Source of the DNA: Botryotinia globosa
Taxonomy: Eukaryota; Ascomycota; Leotiomycetes; Helotiales; Sclerotiniaceae
NCBI GenBank assembly: GCA_014898425.1
Contig: RCSZ01000009.1
Coordinates: 124,001-188,000, forward strand
Length of the DNA: 64,000 bases
Reading direction: 5' to 3'
The translations under genes and the position numbers were made by a program. The notes beneath the pieces are model-generated. The model saw only the letters and a program-made list of their open reading frames with translations, had not been told where the DNA came from and searched no databases. Within the stretch, counting starts at the first letter, position 1; every line of letters begins with the position of its first letter. Shown here piece after piece: positions 37,276-51,343 of this stretch.

Positions 37276-40200
37276 CTATTTATCTTTATATTCCTGCGAG
37301 AAGATCTTCTGCCAGAGATCCAACCACTTTTGTTGTTGTGCTGTGAGGGCCTTTCCAGGCGTTTTGAAAGATTTGGTAAGTATATCACGGAGTCGAGCTC
37401 GCATTGTTTTAATAGCAAGCATCGTTTTCCAATCCGACACAGCAAACCGAGCCCTATTACCATCTAATATGAAGACACCGGCGTACATCTATATCAATAT
37501 TAGTGGGCAATTTTAACGGTATATTTAGATAGAACTTACATCACATCGGACATCTCCGCAGAGTAAAGCAATCGAGAATTCTTCTACGGCTGTAGTTTCA
37601 TGGGCATTATAAAATCTGCTTGGGTTTAGTGGTAGAAATAAGTAACATGAGAAGAGAGAACCTACTGCTTTGCCTGCATAATATGATAATACGAGAGCCA
37701 TTTGAGCTCATGATGGCCCTTATTTACAGATGTAGGATGAAGACTAATGGATTGATTATTGGCGCAGTTGCGGAATCCCTTACCATCCCGGACAAGAAGC
37801 TTTGGATAGAAGCTCCAACCAATGACTGAAGAGACAATGATATCATTATCACTGTTTGCATTGATTCTAAAGGGTATTTCGAAAAATTGTCGACGGCGGC
37901 TCGAGTAACGTGTTCTACATTAATTAGACCATGTTGAGGAAACAAATACAGTTAGCATACCTATTCAGAGCAGTTCTCTCCGCATCTGTAAGAGGGAGAA
38001 ACCCAGAATCCACAAGACAAACCACCAATTGTCCTTTCAAGTCCTCAATATTCGATAAACTTTGCTGGCTGAGGAAATTTTTGCGACAGAATTGATACTC
38101 GGAGCCATTTGCCATGCAAACTTTCTTCCAAGCTAGGTAGGCGTTGTAAACTGTCAAAAGATCAGAATCACCTTTTCTAAAGGCAAGTCTGACAGTATCC
38201 GCTTGTTGTCGTTGTCCAAAAGGTGCAGAGAATGGCGATTTTGAAGATAGGATTGCAGCGATTGTTACTGCTGCGTCGAGACATTTGAAAACGCTACCAA
38301 GGAGCATAAGTTTTCCCAAGAAAACGTCGAGTGGTAACCTCGCCAACTGAAGACCCAGCGGCGTTAAATCTTCACCTGCTGTCAAGGCTCTAACATCTAC
38401 AAGTGCGTCAATGGCGCGTCTGATATTCTTAGCAGACGGAGGATCCAATGCTTCACTCAATGTCTCCTCGATACCACCTAACTTACAAATCTTGACTCGA
38501 ATGGCAAGATCTTGAAGAGATAAACGGAGGAATTCTGGGGTTTGCTGATCGGCCAGGATTTCGTCGTGTCTATATTTAGTGAAAAGATGAAAGCAAAGTC
38601 CCTCTTGTACTCTTCCAGCTCTACCTCTTCGTTGTTTGGCATTTGCCTTGCTAATGAAGGTCTCCAATAGACGAGAGAGCTGTCTTCTCTCATCGAATCT
38701 CATCTCGCGATGCTTTCCTGTATCAATTACACAAGTGACATCTGGAATAGTAATACCAGTTTCAGCAATGTTGGTGGCCAAAACGATCTTTCTGATTCCA
38801 GGTGGCGGCACAAGGAAGGCAGCTTCTTGATCCTCACTTGCGATTGTGGAATGTAACGGATATATATACCAGTCTGACGAGAATGCCGGGTGTCCACAAA
38901 GCATATCATTTAAGGTTCGAATCTCAGCAATACCTGGAAGAAATACAAGGATAGCCTTGAAGTAATTAGCAAGAATAAAAGTGATACTCAAAAGTCTGAG
39001 GCTGCATGTGATCTTTGGTGCAATGCCAGAATACCTGGTTCACATCAAGGGATGCAGATCGGAGCATTAGTTTGGACGGAACTTACTTTACTATATGGCG
39101 CCAGCCGGTCATCAGCAGCGATCTTTGCGATTAATTGAGTTACCAGATCAAATTCTATCCGATACTCATCGAATTGTGCAATAGTGTTTCGAGTTTTGTT
39201 GCTATATCCTCGTAAAGCTTTCGTACTTTCACTCTTCGTCGTCTCGCTAGAGACGTCATCTGCGAGCTCGACATCGTCATCAAGGTCAGTATACTTTTCT
39301 TGCAGACCATTATCTAGAGAAAATCCTGTAAGCTCAACAGCATCTTCTAGATATTTGACCTGAACGGGGAATGTGCGGCCTGGAACGTTCAAGACGGGAG
39401 CGCCATCTAGATATTTGGAAAAGCGATCGGCATCGACTGTTGCAGACATTAGAACAACTTTCAGATCCGGTCTTCGCACCAATAGTTTTCGAAGGACGAT
39501 AAGTAAGAAATCACTGTCTATTGTGCGCTCATGAACCTCATCAAGGACAATGTGCGTAATATCTCTAAGGTCATTTGACCCCTCGAGCATTCGCATCACA
39601 ATTCCGGTAGTAGCATAAATAAGTCGAGTCTCTTTTGATGTATTGGACTCGAGCCTGATGGCATATCCTACCAGTGAGCGAGGAGTGCCGAGATCGCTCT
39701 TGCGTTCGCCCAGCTCTTCACTCACACGGCGAGCAAGAGAGATTGCAGAAATACGTCGAGGTTCCGTACAATAAATTTTGCAAGGCTTTCCTCTGGACAA
39801 TTGGTGCTCCAGAATAAATGCTGGGACTTGTGTACTCTTTCCACACCCAGTCTCACCACAAACAATAACTACTTGTGAGCGATCTATAGCGCCAAGTACC
39901 TCATCTTTGAATGACCACATAGGCAGCTGCATTCGTGACTGAAGCATATGTTGATAACTATGCGACGAGGATTTTTCAGCCCATATTCTCTGATATGCCT
40001 CGGGAGCGAATCCTGCCTTTAGACCTTTGTCTATGGAAGCTTCCTCGTTACCAGGCGTCCTGACCGCTCCTCGATTTCGGAAAGCGCCATGTATCAAAAC
40101 ACCATCTTCTAATTCTTGATCTCGTTTTGCGCGAACCAAATCACGGTATGTCTTGATAGCATTTCGATCTTCTTCATCCGACTTTTCTTTCTTAATCTGG

Positions 40201-42083
40201 GCAAATTCGGTCCAGAGATCACGCCATGCCGCTGGTAAGCGGAGAGAAACTTTATCCTCTTTTGCTGACGACCCAAAAATAAGAAATAATGCAGTCGTAG
40301 CAATATACGCTTCAGATTGGCGGGAGTCGGGGGTGGATACAGAGACCATAGTAAAACTTTGTAATTTCGGACTTGAGGCATATTGGACCTGTGGGAGGGG
40401 TGTAGTTGCAAGTGGATCTTGTGATTTTGACCAGGTGATTCGGAGGTTGTGACGATTAGAGTAACTGGTATCAGAAATGAGAGTGTAAGCTAATCTTACC
40501 GAAGAGTCCCTATTATCCTTTGGTAAGCGTGGTTCATTCCTAGTAATCTTTGTGCCCCTTACCTTGCTCGACAGGCTTCTTCAAGCACTCTAGTTGGGTT
40601 GACGCCCGACCATTTTCCAAAATCTCGAACAGTAACCTTCGTCCCATCCTTGCCATTAATCACCGTACTGCTTTTACCAGTCAACGGGTCTACTTCGTTG
40701 ACAGGCAAGCTGGAAAAAAGATCAGCTAGCGCGGCATCGTCGTCGCTACCAGTCTCCTCGAGCATGGCTTTGCCAATCGCAGCTGCTTCTCTGCTAATTT
40801 CGTCATCAGAGTCCACTGAAATGTCAGACTCTTGTGCTTCCTTATCTGCAGCCAATTCAGAAGCGCGCAAGGTAGCTGCATCTCTCTCTAGCTTTATTCT
40901 TTGTTCGTTCCACTGTAGTTCTGCAGGATATCTGTCAAACAAGACATCATCCTCTATTTTCTTGAGCTTTCTTGCTAACCTCGCTGACTCTAAATCAACG
41001 GGACTTCCATTGTTTTGTGATTTCGGAGCACCCCTTTTGCCATTTGAACGTGTATGAGTGGTAGACTTCGAGTTTTGGAGTATGAACATTTTCTCTTTAG
41101 TTTTCAGATATACTGGGAGGAGATCTTCCGGGTCAATATCGCTGTCATAATCTACTATGGCTACTTTCTTGCTTTCTTGCTTCTTTCCATTTCGAGGGGT
41201 ATTTCCTCCACTTTGAATTGATGCAAAATGCCTCGTATCTGATTCGATTCTTGGTGTGGTCGTTCCCGAGGCCATAGGGCTGTCGAACGGTGTACCTAGA
41301 AGACAATTCATTAATTTTAGTAAACTAAAAAACACTATAGATGTACATACCATTTTGAGACTTTTGCGAAGACGCCAATCTGCGGTGTGTATTCTGGTAG
41401 TCAGGCAATTCTTCCCTCGAACATTCACGGGAAAGCCACTCCAGCGATTCTTCCATGCCCCAAATTGAATCCTTATTGCTACTGCCAATCTTATCCGAGA
41501 TATCCAAAACATGCTGGAGAGCCAATAATACTTTATCTGTTACAAACCCGGCCCCGACGAGAGCTTGTTGTAGAGTCCAAAGTCGAATTGCAAGCTCCTC
41601 CTCTGATACCTGCTTTAACGAAGTTGTGTCTGTTGCTGGACCGGAAAATCGCCCTTCCATTTTGATTAAATCCAAGATCTCTTCCATAAGCTCGGGGGGT
41701 AGCCATTTCCTCGTGTTAAGAGTTTCTGATTGGCCGCGTAGAACTCTGCGATCGGTTTCTAATCGGGTCTTTTGACGAAGCGCATCTCTCTTTGACTTCT
41801 GCGAATGTTTCTCGACGAGTATTTGAAGCTCAGAATTCTCGAGTTGCTTTTCGAACTCTTCGGGAGTCAAATTAGAATCCTGATTTGAAGGTCCATTCCC
41901 TGCGACTTCACCAGCCTTTTCTCCCAGTTGTTGACTCTCGGTTGTATCGATAGCGCCATCCGCTACATCCTTTTCCTTAATAGCTTCAATAGCTTCATTT
42001 TTGGGTTTCGAAGCAATCGAGGTGGTAGCAAAACCTCTGGCCGGGTTTGCAGCTGGCTTCTTCTTTTTCTTGCCACCAGCCAT
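37276..42083 (-). CDS. DEAH/RHA-type RNA helicase of the DHX29/YLR419W group
   Basis: Seven exons (42083-41351, 41295-40563, 40509-39087, 38955-37961, 37914-37666, 37618-37540, 37488-37276) give 1474 residues; yeast YLR419W has about 1435. N-terminus: Lys-rich MAGGKKKKKP, then coiled, charged sequence and a region ending in GVNPTRVLEEACRARDSS and YSNRHNLRITWSK. The helicase core starts near residue 610: motif I GETGCGKSTQ, Ia TEPRRISA, II LDEVHER, III MSATV, IV ILVFLPG, V LATNIAETGITIPDV, VI QRRGRAGR. Then come the winged-helix/HA2 domain (LTPLGLQLARLPLDVFLGKL) and OB-fold (MYAGVFILDGNRARF). DHX29 proteins act with the 40S ribosome on structured leaders. Its divergent neighbour GCN1 also works on ribosomes. 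Confidence 0.93.
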
Positions 42084-42459
42084 CTTCTAGATATGTCTCG
42101 ATAATTGGTGATTAAATTTGTTGGATCGACGTAAATGTCAAAGTACCTAAAACAATGCAGCCTCGTAACGCCAAATATTAATGCCAAACGCGGGGCCGAT
42201 TTATAGTGGGGGTCAGTATTTCTTTACTGTATTCTGTTACTCTGTACAGTGGAATCGCTAGGGTCGTCATTTCTCTCCAACTTTTTTTCTCGGAGGCCGC
42301 GATAACATTAATCCAGTCAATCAGTTCACCCCTCAGGAATTGCACACAGATACTAGGTATAAACAATTATACGAGCAGTTCGCAGAGTTCATTATCGAGA
42401 TACTTGAGAAGATACTTGAAAAGACCATCAGGTCATGAGAGATCTTGAAGGTATACAAC
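42084..42459. promoter_or_regulatory. Shared divergent promoter of the DHX29-like helicase and GCN1
   Basis: Only 376 bases separate the two start codons, so both promoters and leaders lie here. A C/T-rich stretch (ctctccaactttttttctc, near 42271-42290) is visible on the GCN1 strand. Confidence 0.7.
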
Positions 42460-45400
42460 ATGTCTGAGGTGGAGATTAATGGTCATAATGAGGGGGTGGA
42501 TTTGGACCTTACTCTTACAAAGGCTGCGCTCACTTCCTCTTCAACAAATCTACGATTGGGACAGCTGAAATTGATCGAGGAAAGACTTGCAAAGAAAGGT
42601 ACGTAAATGCGCAAAATGTCGATCGATACCCTTATTAATCTTGCTTACCGGCTAACAATGCTTTGTTTATAGAGCTCGATCCAAAACTTTTCCCGGTTCT
42701 TCTTCAACTTCTATTTTCCACATATCCATATTACCACGACAGAGATTCGCGACTTGCTGTCCAGTTATGCATACGGCATATATTTGATTCCGATTGCGCT
42801 TTTGAGTTTCTGTCAAGTTTTTTAAATGCATTGGACGCCGAAACTAAGAAGGGAGGGCTGGCACCAAGCAATGCGTTTGTTTTGGTCGAATATTCTAGTG
42901 CGATCTTACAAGTAACCACTAATGAAGCCAGATGGAAGAGCTGGGGCTTAGTCGTCGTGGCTAGTAATGCGCGGGCACTTGAGCTATGCATCACATCAAA
43001 ACATAGGTCGTCTGCACTCAAGACTACATGGCGGGGTTTGCGGAACGTTTTTCAAAGCGCCATATTCGAAGCTGCAATCGGGGACAGTGTCCAGAAATTG
43101 AGCTCCAAGGAGGCTCAGCCTTCCTCCAAGAATGCTGTGATGCTAGGTGCAATTTCAGGAGTATGCGCTAGGAAACCGCAAGCAAAGGTGGTTCTAGAAA
43201 GCAAGAAGTCTTTAATTTACGGTTATTACACGCGCGAGATCATAGCCTCTAGGACTCCACTGCCTTCACATATTGCCAGTGCTTTGAAAGACTTTTTCTT
43301 AGACTTTGCCACCCAGGAAGATTTCGAGCGAGAAATTGTACCATCCCTCGAGAAAGCGCTACTAAGAGCTCCTGAAATTGTACTAAACGACCTTGTCACA
43401 CCACTCTTCCAGTCTCTACCTAGCTCAGTAGATCTCTCAAACGTTCTACGATCTAAGCTCTTGAAACCTATCCTATCTAATATCAAGTCGACCAATCCCA
43501 CAATTCGTCAAGGAGCACTTTCTGCATTCAGAGCAATTGTACCCAAATGTCATGATGAAACCTCTATTGCCCAAGTGTCAGAAGAAATATTGACACCATT
43601 AAAAGGGGGCAAAGTATCTGCAGCAGATCAGAGGGCCAACTATGCAGAAATGCTAGCAATATTACCCGTCTCCAAGTCGAATGCTTCAGCAGCCATTGGC
43701 CTTGCGACAATCGCAGGAAAGGAAGCCAACGAAGCCGCATTGTTGGCAGAGACATTTGCTTTGTTACATTATCTGGAGAACAGAGTGCAGAACGAATCTC
43801 CCCTGGATAAATCCATCGTTAACACCTTCACAAAAGGTATATCCGATAAAAAGGTCCCCGTCAAGAAACTATGGACGATCCGCCTCGGAGAATTGCTATG
43901 GGATACCGAAGAAGCTGAGTTATCTGAATCAAAGGCTTTGGCAGAAGAGACTATCACAGCATTGGTAGATATTTGGCAAGAGGTGACGGCGAATTCCATA
44001 CCCGCAGCTCAGTCTGGCCTTGTCACTGCAGCTTATGTTCTTGCTGCAATCTCACAGACAAAATTGGGTGTTATTTCGGGTCCAAAGATTGACGCAGCGC
44101 TCAAAAAGGCTCAAGTCTCGCATCAATCACTACTCATGGAGCCTAAGCCATCATTCTTACTAAACCCTCGGATTTATAGCAAACTTTCTAGCCACGATGA
44201 TTTCATGTGGTTTGTTAGAGCCTTGTTTGCCTTTCCGGATCAGCTTGCTTCTCTGGACCCGGCATCCCTATCAGGTATTGGTTGGTCGCAAGCTGTCATA
44301 TTTTCTATATGTTCTCCTAATGTACATCATGATGTCAGAAGACATGCTTCTCATTTACTTTCCCAGCTATACGTTCGCTTTCCTGGCAATATATCAAAAA
44401 TCATTACATCTGGTTTGTGGAGATGGTTACAATCCATTGAGCAAGGAGAAAAAGACAGTGCTCCAATATCGGCAAAAACGGAAAACGAGAATCTGCACTT
44501 AGTATTGAAAGCTATCTGTTTGACGCCAGCGGAAATCACACGACGGGTTGGTTCTGTGGATCAAGTGGTAGTCAAGGATCAAATGATATCGCTGTTGATT
44601 ATCTGTCGACCAGAGCTGCTGCCAAGAGTAAGCTGGATCGAGCTATGCCTGAAGGCTGAGGTTGATCCTGGAAATCTTGCTAGAGAAAGTGGAGATGCTT
44701 TGTTAAAGCAAATTCTTGAAATCACAAGCATTCAAGATTCTGCCGCAGTACCGCGATCCAAGGCTGTTAAAGACGCTGCATATAACGCCGCTGCTGAGCT
44801 TGCTTTTGTCGCTCCAGAAGTTATGACAGCACGAATTGTTGAGCTAGTAGAGCAAGACCTAGACGCGACTCAGCTCGCGAATGTCGGTCCAACGGAGGCG
44901 GCTATTTTCCGCACTCCAGAAGGAACTGCCTTTGTAGACGTGTTGGCATCTAAAGCTCAAAGTCATACCCCGAACAAGAACACGAAGGATTACGATACTT
45001 TAAAATGGGAGGAAGATCTCCGAGCCTCATTAGCGAAGAAAAAGGGTCAGCAGAAGAAGCTCACTCCAGAGGAAATAGCCAAAGTTAAGGCTCAATTATC
45101 GAAAGAATCAGAAATCAGACGCCAGATTCAAGCTCTAGAGTCAAGAGTTCTTCGTGGAGTTGGAATCATCAAAAGTCTTGCAACAGGACCTCCAACAGAA
45201 GCTTCTCTGTGGATGGGACCTGCCGTGAGAGCTTTGGTAAAGGTAATAAATGCCGGAGCTGGATTGATTACTGGTACAGCTGCTCCCGATGCTTATATCC
45301 TTTGTGCCGAAAGAGTTTCTAGTCGTATAGGTATACTCCGTTCGTTTATTGGGTTGGCAACGCTCAGAGCTATGAATGTTCCGCAGTTGCCACCGGCCTT

Positions 45401-48400
45401 GACTCAAGAACCACTTGGAGCTCTTATCACACGTGTATTGTACCGCTTAAGGTTCTCTGCAGAACAACGCCCATTCGATACAGTCTCTCTCATCTATGTT
45501 CTTCCTCTCGTCTTCCTAGTACTTCGAGATGGTGGATTTGGAGAAAGCGATGATGCTGATGCCCAACTTGTTCTCGCCCTGGAATTCCTTTCTTTTCATA
45601 CTGATGCCTGTTCCGACGTTTTGGTACCTCGGGACCAAGTTCTCTCCACTCTAATTTCGTCGATGCAGACCTACAATCAACATTACAAGGCAATCAAAGA
45701 TTGCTTGACAGATCTGTGCAGATGTATCGCACCAAACATTACTGATAATGAGATCTCAATTCTTGCACAAGGAGCCATTGTTCCACAAGTTGCTGTACGA
45801 ACCTCGGTATTACAGTCAATTAGTGCAGAGATTGATATGAGTGAGCTCGATTTTTCCAATGAAATCTGGTTAGCATGCCATGACGATGTAGACGAGAATG
45901 TTGAGCTTGGGCGAGAAATCTGGGAGGAAAGCGAGTTCAAAATTTCTACCGAATCACCATTCCGAATGCTACCGTATCTCGAAAGCATGGATAAGCAACT
46001 TCGACGAGCTGCAGCTAGATCTATCGCCGAGGCTGTAAAATTGCAGCCTTCAACGTTCAAGGATGTGCTTAGCCGTCTGCAAACCTCTTATACGGAGTTG
46101 GCAAAGCCTCGAGTTCCTCAGCTTGATGAGTACGGTATGCCCAGGAAGATGGATCTGTCGGACCCATGGGAAGCCCGAAATGGAATTGCACTTGCATTTA
46201 GAGAATTGGCTACCGTTTTTGACGAATCGCTCCTTACTCCATTCCTCAACTTCTTGATTGAAGGGCCTCTTGGTGACAGAAACTCAATTGTCAGAGAAGA
46301 AATGGTTGAGTCTGCCACAGCTATTATCGCTATTCATGGAAAGGACAAAGTGGAAGAATTGATGAAAACTTTTGAACGCACACTTGAGACACCTGACAAA
46401 GGTTCTGAGTTCTCCGATAGAGTAAATGAGGCTGTTATCATCATGTATGGTGCCCTGGCCCAGCATTTAAAAGCCGGCGATGAACGTGTACCGAAGGTTG
46501 TAGACAGGCTTCTAGAGACATTAAGCACCCCATCTGAGACGGTACAATATGCCGTGGCTGAGTGCTTACCACCACTCGTTCGTGCATCCAAGGAGAAGAC
46601 TTTGGACTACATCCAATTAGTTCTCGACAGACTGTTCAACTCGAAGAAATACGCCGGTCGACGTGGTGCAGCATATGGTCTTGCAGGTCTTGTCAACGGA
46701 AAGGGAATCTCCGCTTTACGAGAATACAGAATCATGCTCACACTGAAAGGTGCGATCGACAATAAAAAGGATGTCAATCACCGAGAAGGAGCTCTATTGG
46801 CTTATGAACTTCTTTCCATGATTCTTGGTCGCATATTTGAGCCTTACGTCATTCAAATTGTGCCTCAACTGCTCTCGAGCTTCGGCGACTCAAGCGCAGA
46901 TGTTCGTGAAGGTTGTTTGGCAGCAGCAAAGGTGTGCTTTGCAAGCTTGAGCTCTTATGGAGTGAAACAAATTTTGCCAACACTCCTCGATGGTCTTGAT
47001 GACGACCAATGGCGAAGTAAAAAGGGAGCTTGTGATCTCCTAGGTGCAATGGCATATCTTGACCCGCAACAACTTGCCCAGAGTCTTCCCGAGATCATCC
47101 CACCCTTGACGGGTGTATTGAATGACAGTCACAAAGAGGTCCGTCTTGCTGCTAATCGCAGTTTGAAGCGCTTCGGAGAAGTTATCAATAACCCGGAAAT
47201 CAAGAGCCTTGTCGATGTCCTTCTCAAGGCTCTCAGTGATCCTACTAAGTACACGGACAATGCATTGGACTCTCTCATTAAGGTTTCTTTCGTTCATTAT
47301 CTTGACGCACCTTCCCTTGCTCTCGTTGTTCGTATTCTTGAGAGAGGTTTGGGTGATAGATCGGCAACCAAACGAAAGTCTGCCCAGGTCATTGGTAGTC
47401 TTGCTCATTTGACGGAGAGAAAGGATCTCGTATCACATCTCCCGATCTTGGTTGCTGGTTTGAAAATTGCAATTGTTGACCCCGTACCAACTACTCGTGC
47501 AACTGCATCCAAAGCTCTCGGTTCTCTCATCGAGAAATTGGGAGAAGACGCTCTTCCGGATCTTATTCCAGGTCTCATGCAAACACTCAAATCAGATACT
47601 GGAGCCGGTGACCGACTGGGATCTGCACAAGCACTCAGTGAAGTTCTTGCTGGGTTGGGTACAAGCCGCCTCGAGGACACTCTTCCAACCATTCTTCAAA
47701 ATGTTGCTTCATCCAAACCATCCGTTCGGGAAGGCTTCATGTCGCTCTTCATATTCTTGCCCGTGTGTTTCGGAAACAGTTTCGCCAACTACCTTAGTAA
47801 GATCATTCCACCTATTCTCTCTGGTCTGGCGGACGACGTTGAATCGATTCGTGACACGTCTTTGAGAGCTGGTCGTCTTCTTGTCAAAAATTTCGCCACG
47901 AGAGCTATTGATCTTTTGCTTCCAGAATTGGAGCGAGGTCTCGCAGACGACAATTACAGAATTCGTCTCAGTTCCGTCGAGTTGGTTGGTGATCTATTGT
48001 TCAACCTTACTGGTATCAGTGCGAATACAGAACAGGATGAGGTCGAAGAAGGTGCGCAAGAAGCCGGTGCATCGTTACTCGAGGTACTTGGTGAGGAGAA
48101 GCGCAACAAGGTTTTGTCCTCGTTGTACATTTGCAGATGTGATACTTCTGGCTTGGTTCGGACAGCCGCTGTCAATGTTTGGAAAGCTCTTGTCGCGAGT
48201 CCCAGAACGCTTAAGGAGCTTATTCCTACGCTCACTCAACTCATCATTCGACGATTGGGTAGCTCCAACATGGAGCAGAAGGTTATTGCAGGTAACGCAC
48301 TTGGTGAATTGATTCGTAAAGCAGGTGATGGAGTTCTCTCAACCCTATTGCCCACCTTGGAGGATGGTTTACAAAATTCTACCGATACAGATGCCAAGCA

Positions 48401-50605
48401 AGGAATTTGTATTGCACTTCGTGAATTGATTTCATCAGCCTCCCCAGAGGCTTTAGAAGATCATGAGAAGACATTGATCTCTGTTGTCAGAGTTGCTTTG
48501 ATAGACTCGGATGACGAAGTCCGAGAAGCGGCAGCTGAAGCCTTCGATTCGCTACAGCAAATTCTCGGCAAGAAGGCTGTCGACCAGGTCTTGCCATACC
48601 TCTTAAGCTTACTCCGCACAGAAAGTGAGGCAGATAATGCCTTATCTGCACTCCTGACCTTGTTGACTGAAACGACAAGATCAAATATCATTCTTCCAAA
48701 CCTCATACCAACGCTTACCACCTCACCTATATCTTCATTCAATGCCAGGGCGCTTGCCTCGCTTTCAACCGTTGCAGGACCGGCGATGGCAAGAAGATTG
48801 CCTACTATATTGAATTCTTTGATGGACAACATCATTTCTTCCAAGGATGAGGATCTCAAGTCAGAGCTCGAGACATCCTTTGACACGGTTGTTCAATCCA
48901 TCGACGAGTTCGATGGCCTTAATGTGGCTATGAATGTTCTTCTTACATTAGTGAAGCACGACGATCACCGCAGAAGGGCAAACGTGGACTATCGCCTTGC
49001 CAAATTCTTTGCCGCAGCTACAGTTGACTATTCTCGTTACAACCAAGATATTGTACGCGCTTTACTCGTTTCATTCGACGACAGAGACGCGGAAGTTGTC
49101 AAGGCCGCCTGGACTGCACTTTCCGAATTTACCAAACACTTGAGAAAGGAAGAAATGGAAACACTCATTTATTCGACAAGACAGACTTTACAACACGTCG
49201 GTGTACCTGGTTCCAACTTACCTGGCTTTGGATTACCCAAGGGTATCAACGCCATTTTACCTATCTTCTTACATGGCCTTATGAATGGTACTGCCGAACA
49301 ACGTACACAATCTGCCTTAGCTATATCCGACATTGTTGACCGAACAAGTGGGGATTCTTTGAAGCCATTTGTTACTCAAATCACTGGTCCGCTTATTCGT
49401 GTAGTTTCGGAAAAGTCTGTCGACGTCAAAGCTGCCATCCTTCTAACTTTGAACAATTTGTTGGAGAAGATCCCGACGTTCTTGAAACCCTTCCTTCCAC
49501 AATTGCAACGTACATTTGCCAAGTCTTTGGCCGACACATCGAGTGAAGTTCTTAGAACTCGTGCTGCCAAAGCTTTGGGTACTTTAATTACCTTGACTCC
49601 AAGAATTGATCCTTTGATCGCCGAGCTAGTTACAGGTTCAAGGACTTCGGACTCCGGAGTTAGAAATGCCATGCTCAAGGCATTATATGAAGTTATTAGC
49701 AAAGCTGGTGCTAATATGGGAGAGGCTTCCCGCAGCGCGGTACTCGGACTGATCGATACTGACGCAGAGGATAATGATGTGTCTATGGCTATCACTAATG
49801 CTAAGCTTCTCGCAGCATTGATCAAAAATCTAACCCCCGAAAACGCTTCGGGGCTAATCAAGAATCGTGTGGTAACAACTCACTTTACTCCATCCACGGT
49901 CCTCGCGTTAAATGCTGTCCTCGCCGAAGCACCATCTGCATTGACGGAAACTGCCTTTGCTAATGACTTACCGGAAGTCATTTGCCAAGGCATGGCAAGC
50001 AAAAATGTAAGTGACATCGTATCAACTTTCGGGGCCAAAGACTAACCGTTTCTCAGGACTTCATATCAGAAAACTGTATCCTTGCCGCTGGAAAATATCT
50101 TCTTGCTGAGACCGCCAACCATGAATTCGAAACGACAAAACCAATATTTGAATCATTAGCAAAGTTGATTCAACCAGGAAATACAGCCGATGCTCGTCGT
50201 CTATCACTTGTAGTAATTCGCACAATCTGTCGCCACGAAACAGACGCAGTTCGACCACATCTTCCCTTACTCGCCACACCTGTATTTGCAGGTGTTCGAG
50301 ATCCTATCATCCCCATTAAGCTAGCAGCAGAAGCAGCGTTCCTCGCATTGTTCAATGTTGTTGAAGAGGAAAGCAAGGTATTTGATAAATATATCGCTGC
50401 TCAAGAACTGGCACCAAATCAAAAGAGAAGCATGCAGGACTACTTTAAGCGGGTTGCATTGAGGTTAGGCAACACAGCACGAGAGAGGAGAGAAGCTGAA
50501 GGTGGACAGGGTGGACTGGGTCTTTCTAATGATGAGGTTGATGATGAAAAGGAGATCTCAAGTATTGGAAAGGTGGATTTGGGCGAAAAGGCTTTTGATG
50601 CATAA
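42460..50605 (+). CDS. GCN1: GCN1, ribosome-bound activator of the Gcn2 kinase
   Basis: Three exons (42460-42598, 42673-50006, 50057-50605) give 2673 residues, almost the same as yeast Gcn1 (2672). Gcn1 with Gcn20 binds translating, often colliding ribosomes and lets uncharged tRNA activate Gcn2, which phosphorylates eIF2alpha under amino acid starvation. The protein is a solenoid of HEAT repeats. The central eEF3-like part is clear (about residues 1330-1800: VADRLLETLSTPSETVQ-like, AGRRGAAYGLAGLVNGKG, DDDQWRSKKGACDLLGAM, DSHKEVRLAANRSLKRFGEV, YTDNALDSLIKVSFVHYLDA, RATASKALGSLIEKLGEDAL). The Gcn2-binding (RWD-binding) region follows, including FDDRDAEVVKAAWTALS and LPGFGLPKGINAILPIFLHG. The single large exon of 7.3 kb is the longest in the window. 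First exon MSEVEINGHNEG was chosen because it joins in frame at KK|ELDPKLFP. Confidence 0.97.
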
Positions 50606-51343
50606 GGAAATGAGGTTACAATTTGATGTGATGATAAAATTCAGCATAAGAAAAGCATTTGCATTGCCAATAAAAATCATTAGATATGAATTTCAATTTG
50701 AATTGCTTGTACATATCAAATTTCTTCGATCATTTTTAAATCACACATCGTTCAGCTAATTCAATCATTTTAACATTGAACGTTTTCCCAACGACCTTGC
50801 GGTTTGAAAAAAAAAATCCCCCAAAGTGAGAGCTAAGCGCCACACATCATAAGAATTATTTGATTGTCAAAGGTTTCTTCCGAATATATTGGCAGTCTTC
50901 AATTATCAATTCTAAATGGTTGTATTCGTTTTCTTTTTGGTGTTGAACTTTCTTTCCCTTGGGCCACTCCGCGGATCCGAAAACAGATTGGGAGTGTGAT
51001 GACTAATCCTAGTACTGGCATCCTTCACGTGATTCGTGAATCTTCAGGAAACCGCAATTGAATAACTGAACAAGACAACCAACTGTTTGTTTCCTCTGTT
51101 CTACATTCCAAACTTCAATGAATCTCAAAACTGCAATTCTTTTTCCAATTCTTAAAAGTTTTTTCGTTTTTGATCAAATTTCCAAGATTGTGGGTAGGGG
51201 ACAGCCCTAGATTTTTCTTGATTAGTCACTAGTGGAAACTCTAGCGAGGGAAATCTTGACCACGCATTGAATCTTGAACATCGAGCGCCATCGACAAACG
51301 ACAATATCGACGACCACCACCGACGACCACGAATTCAGTCAAG
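50606..51343. promoter_or_regulatory. Intergenic region with the eL19 promoter
   Basis: About 740 bases. The distal part is AT-rich and is the GCN1 3' flank. The last 100 bases before the eL19 start (cgacaaacgacaatatcgacg) are rich in cga/acc words, typical of fungal ribosomal gene leaders. Confidence 0.5.
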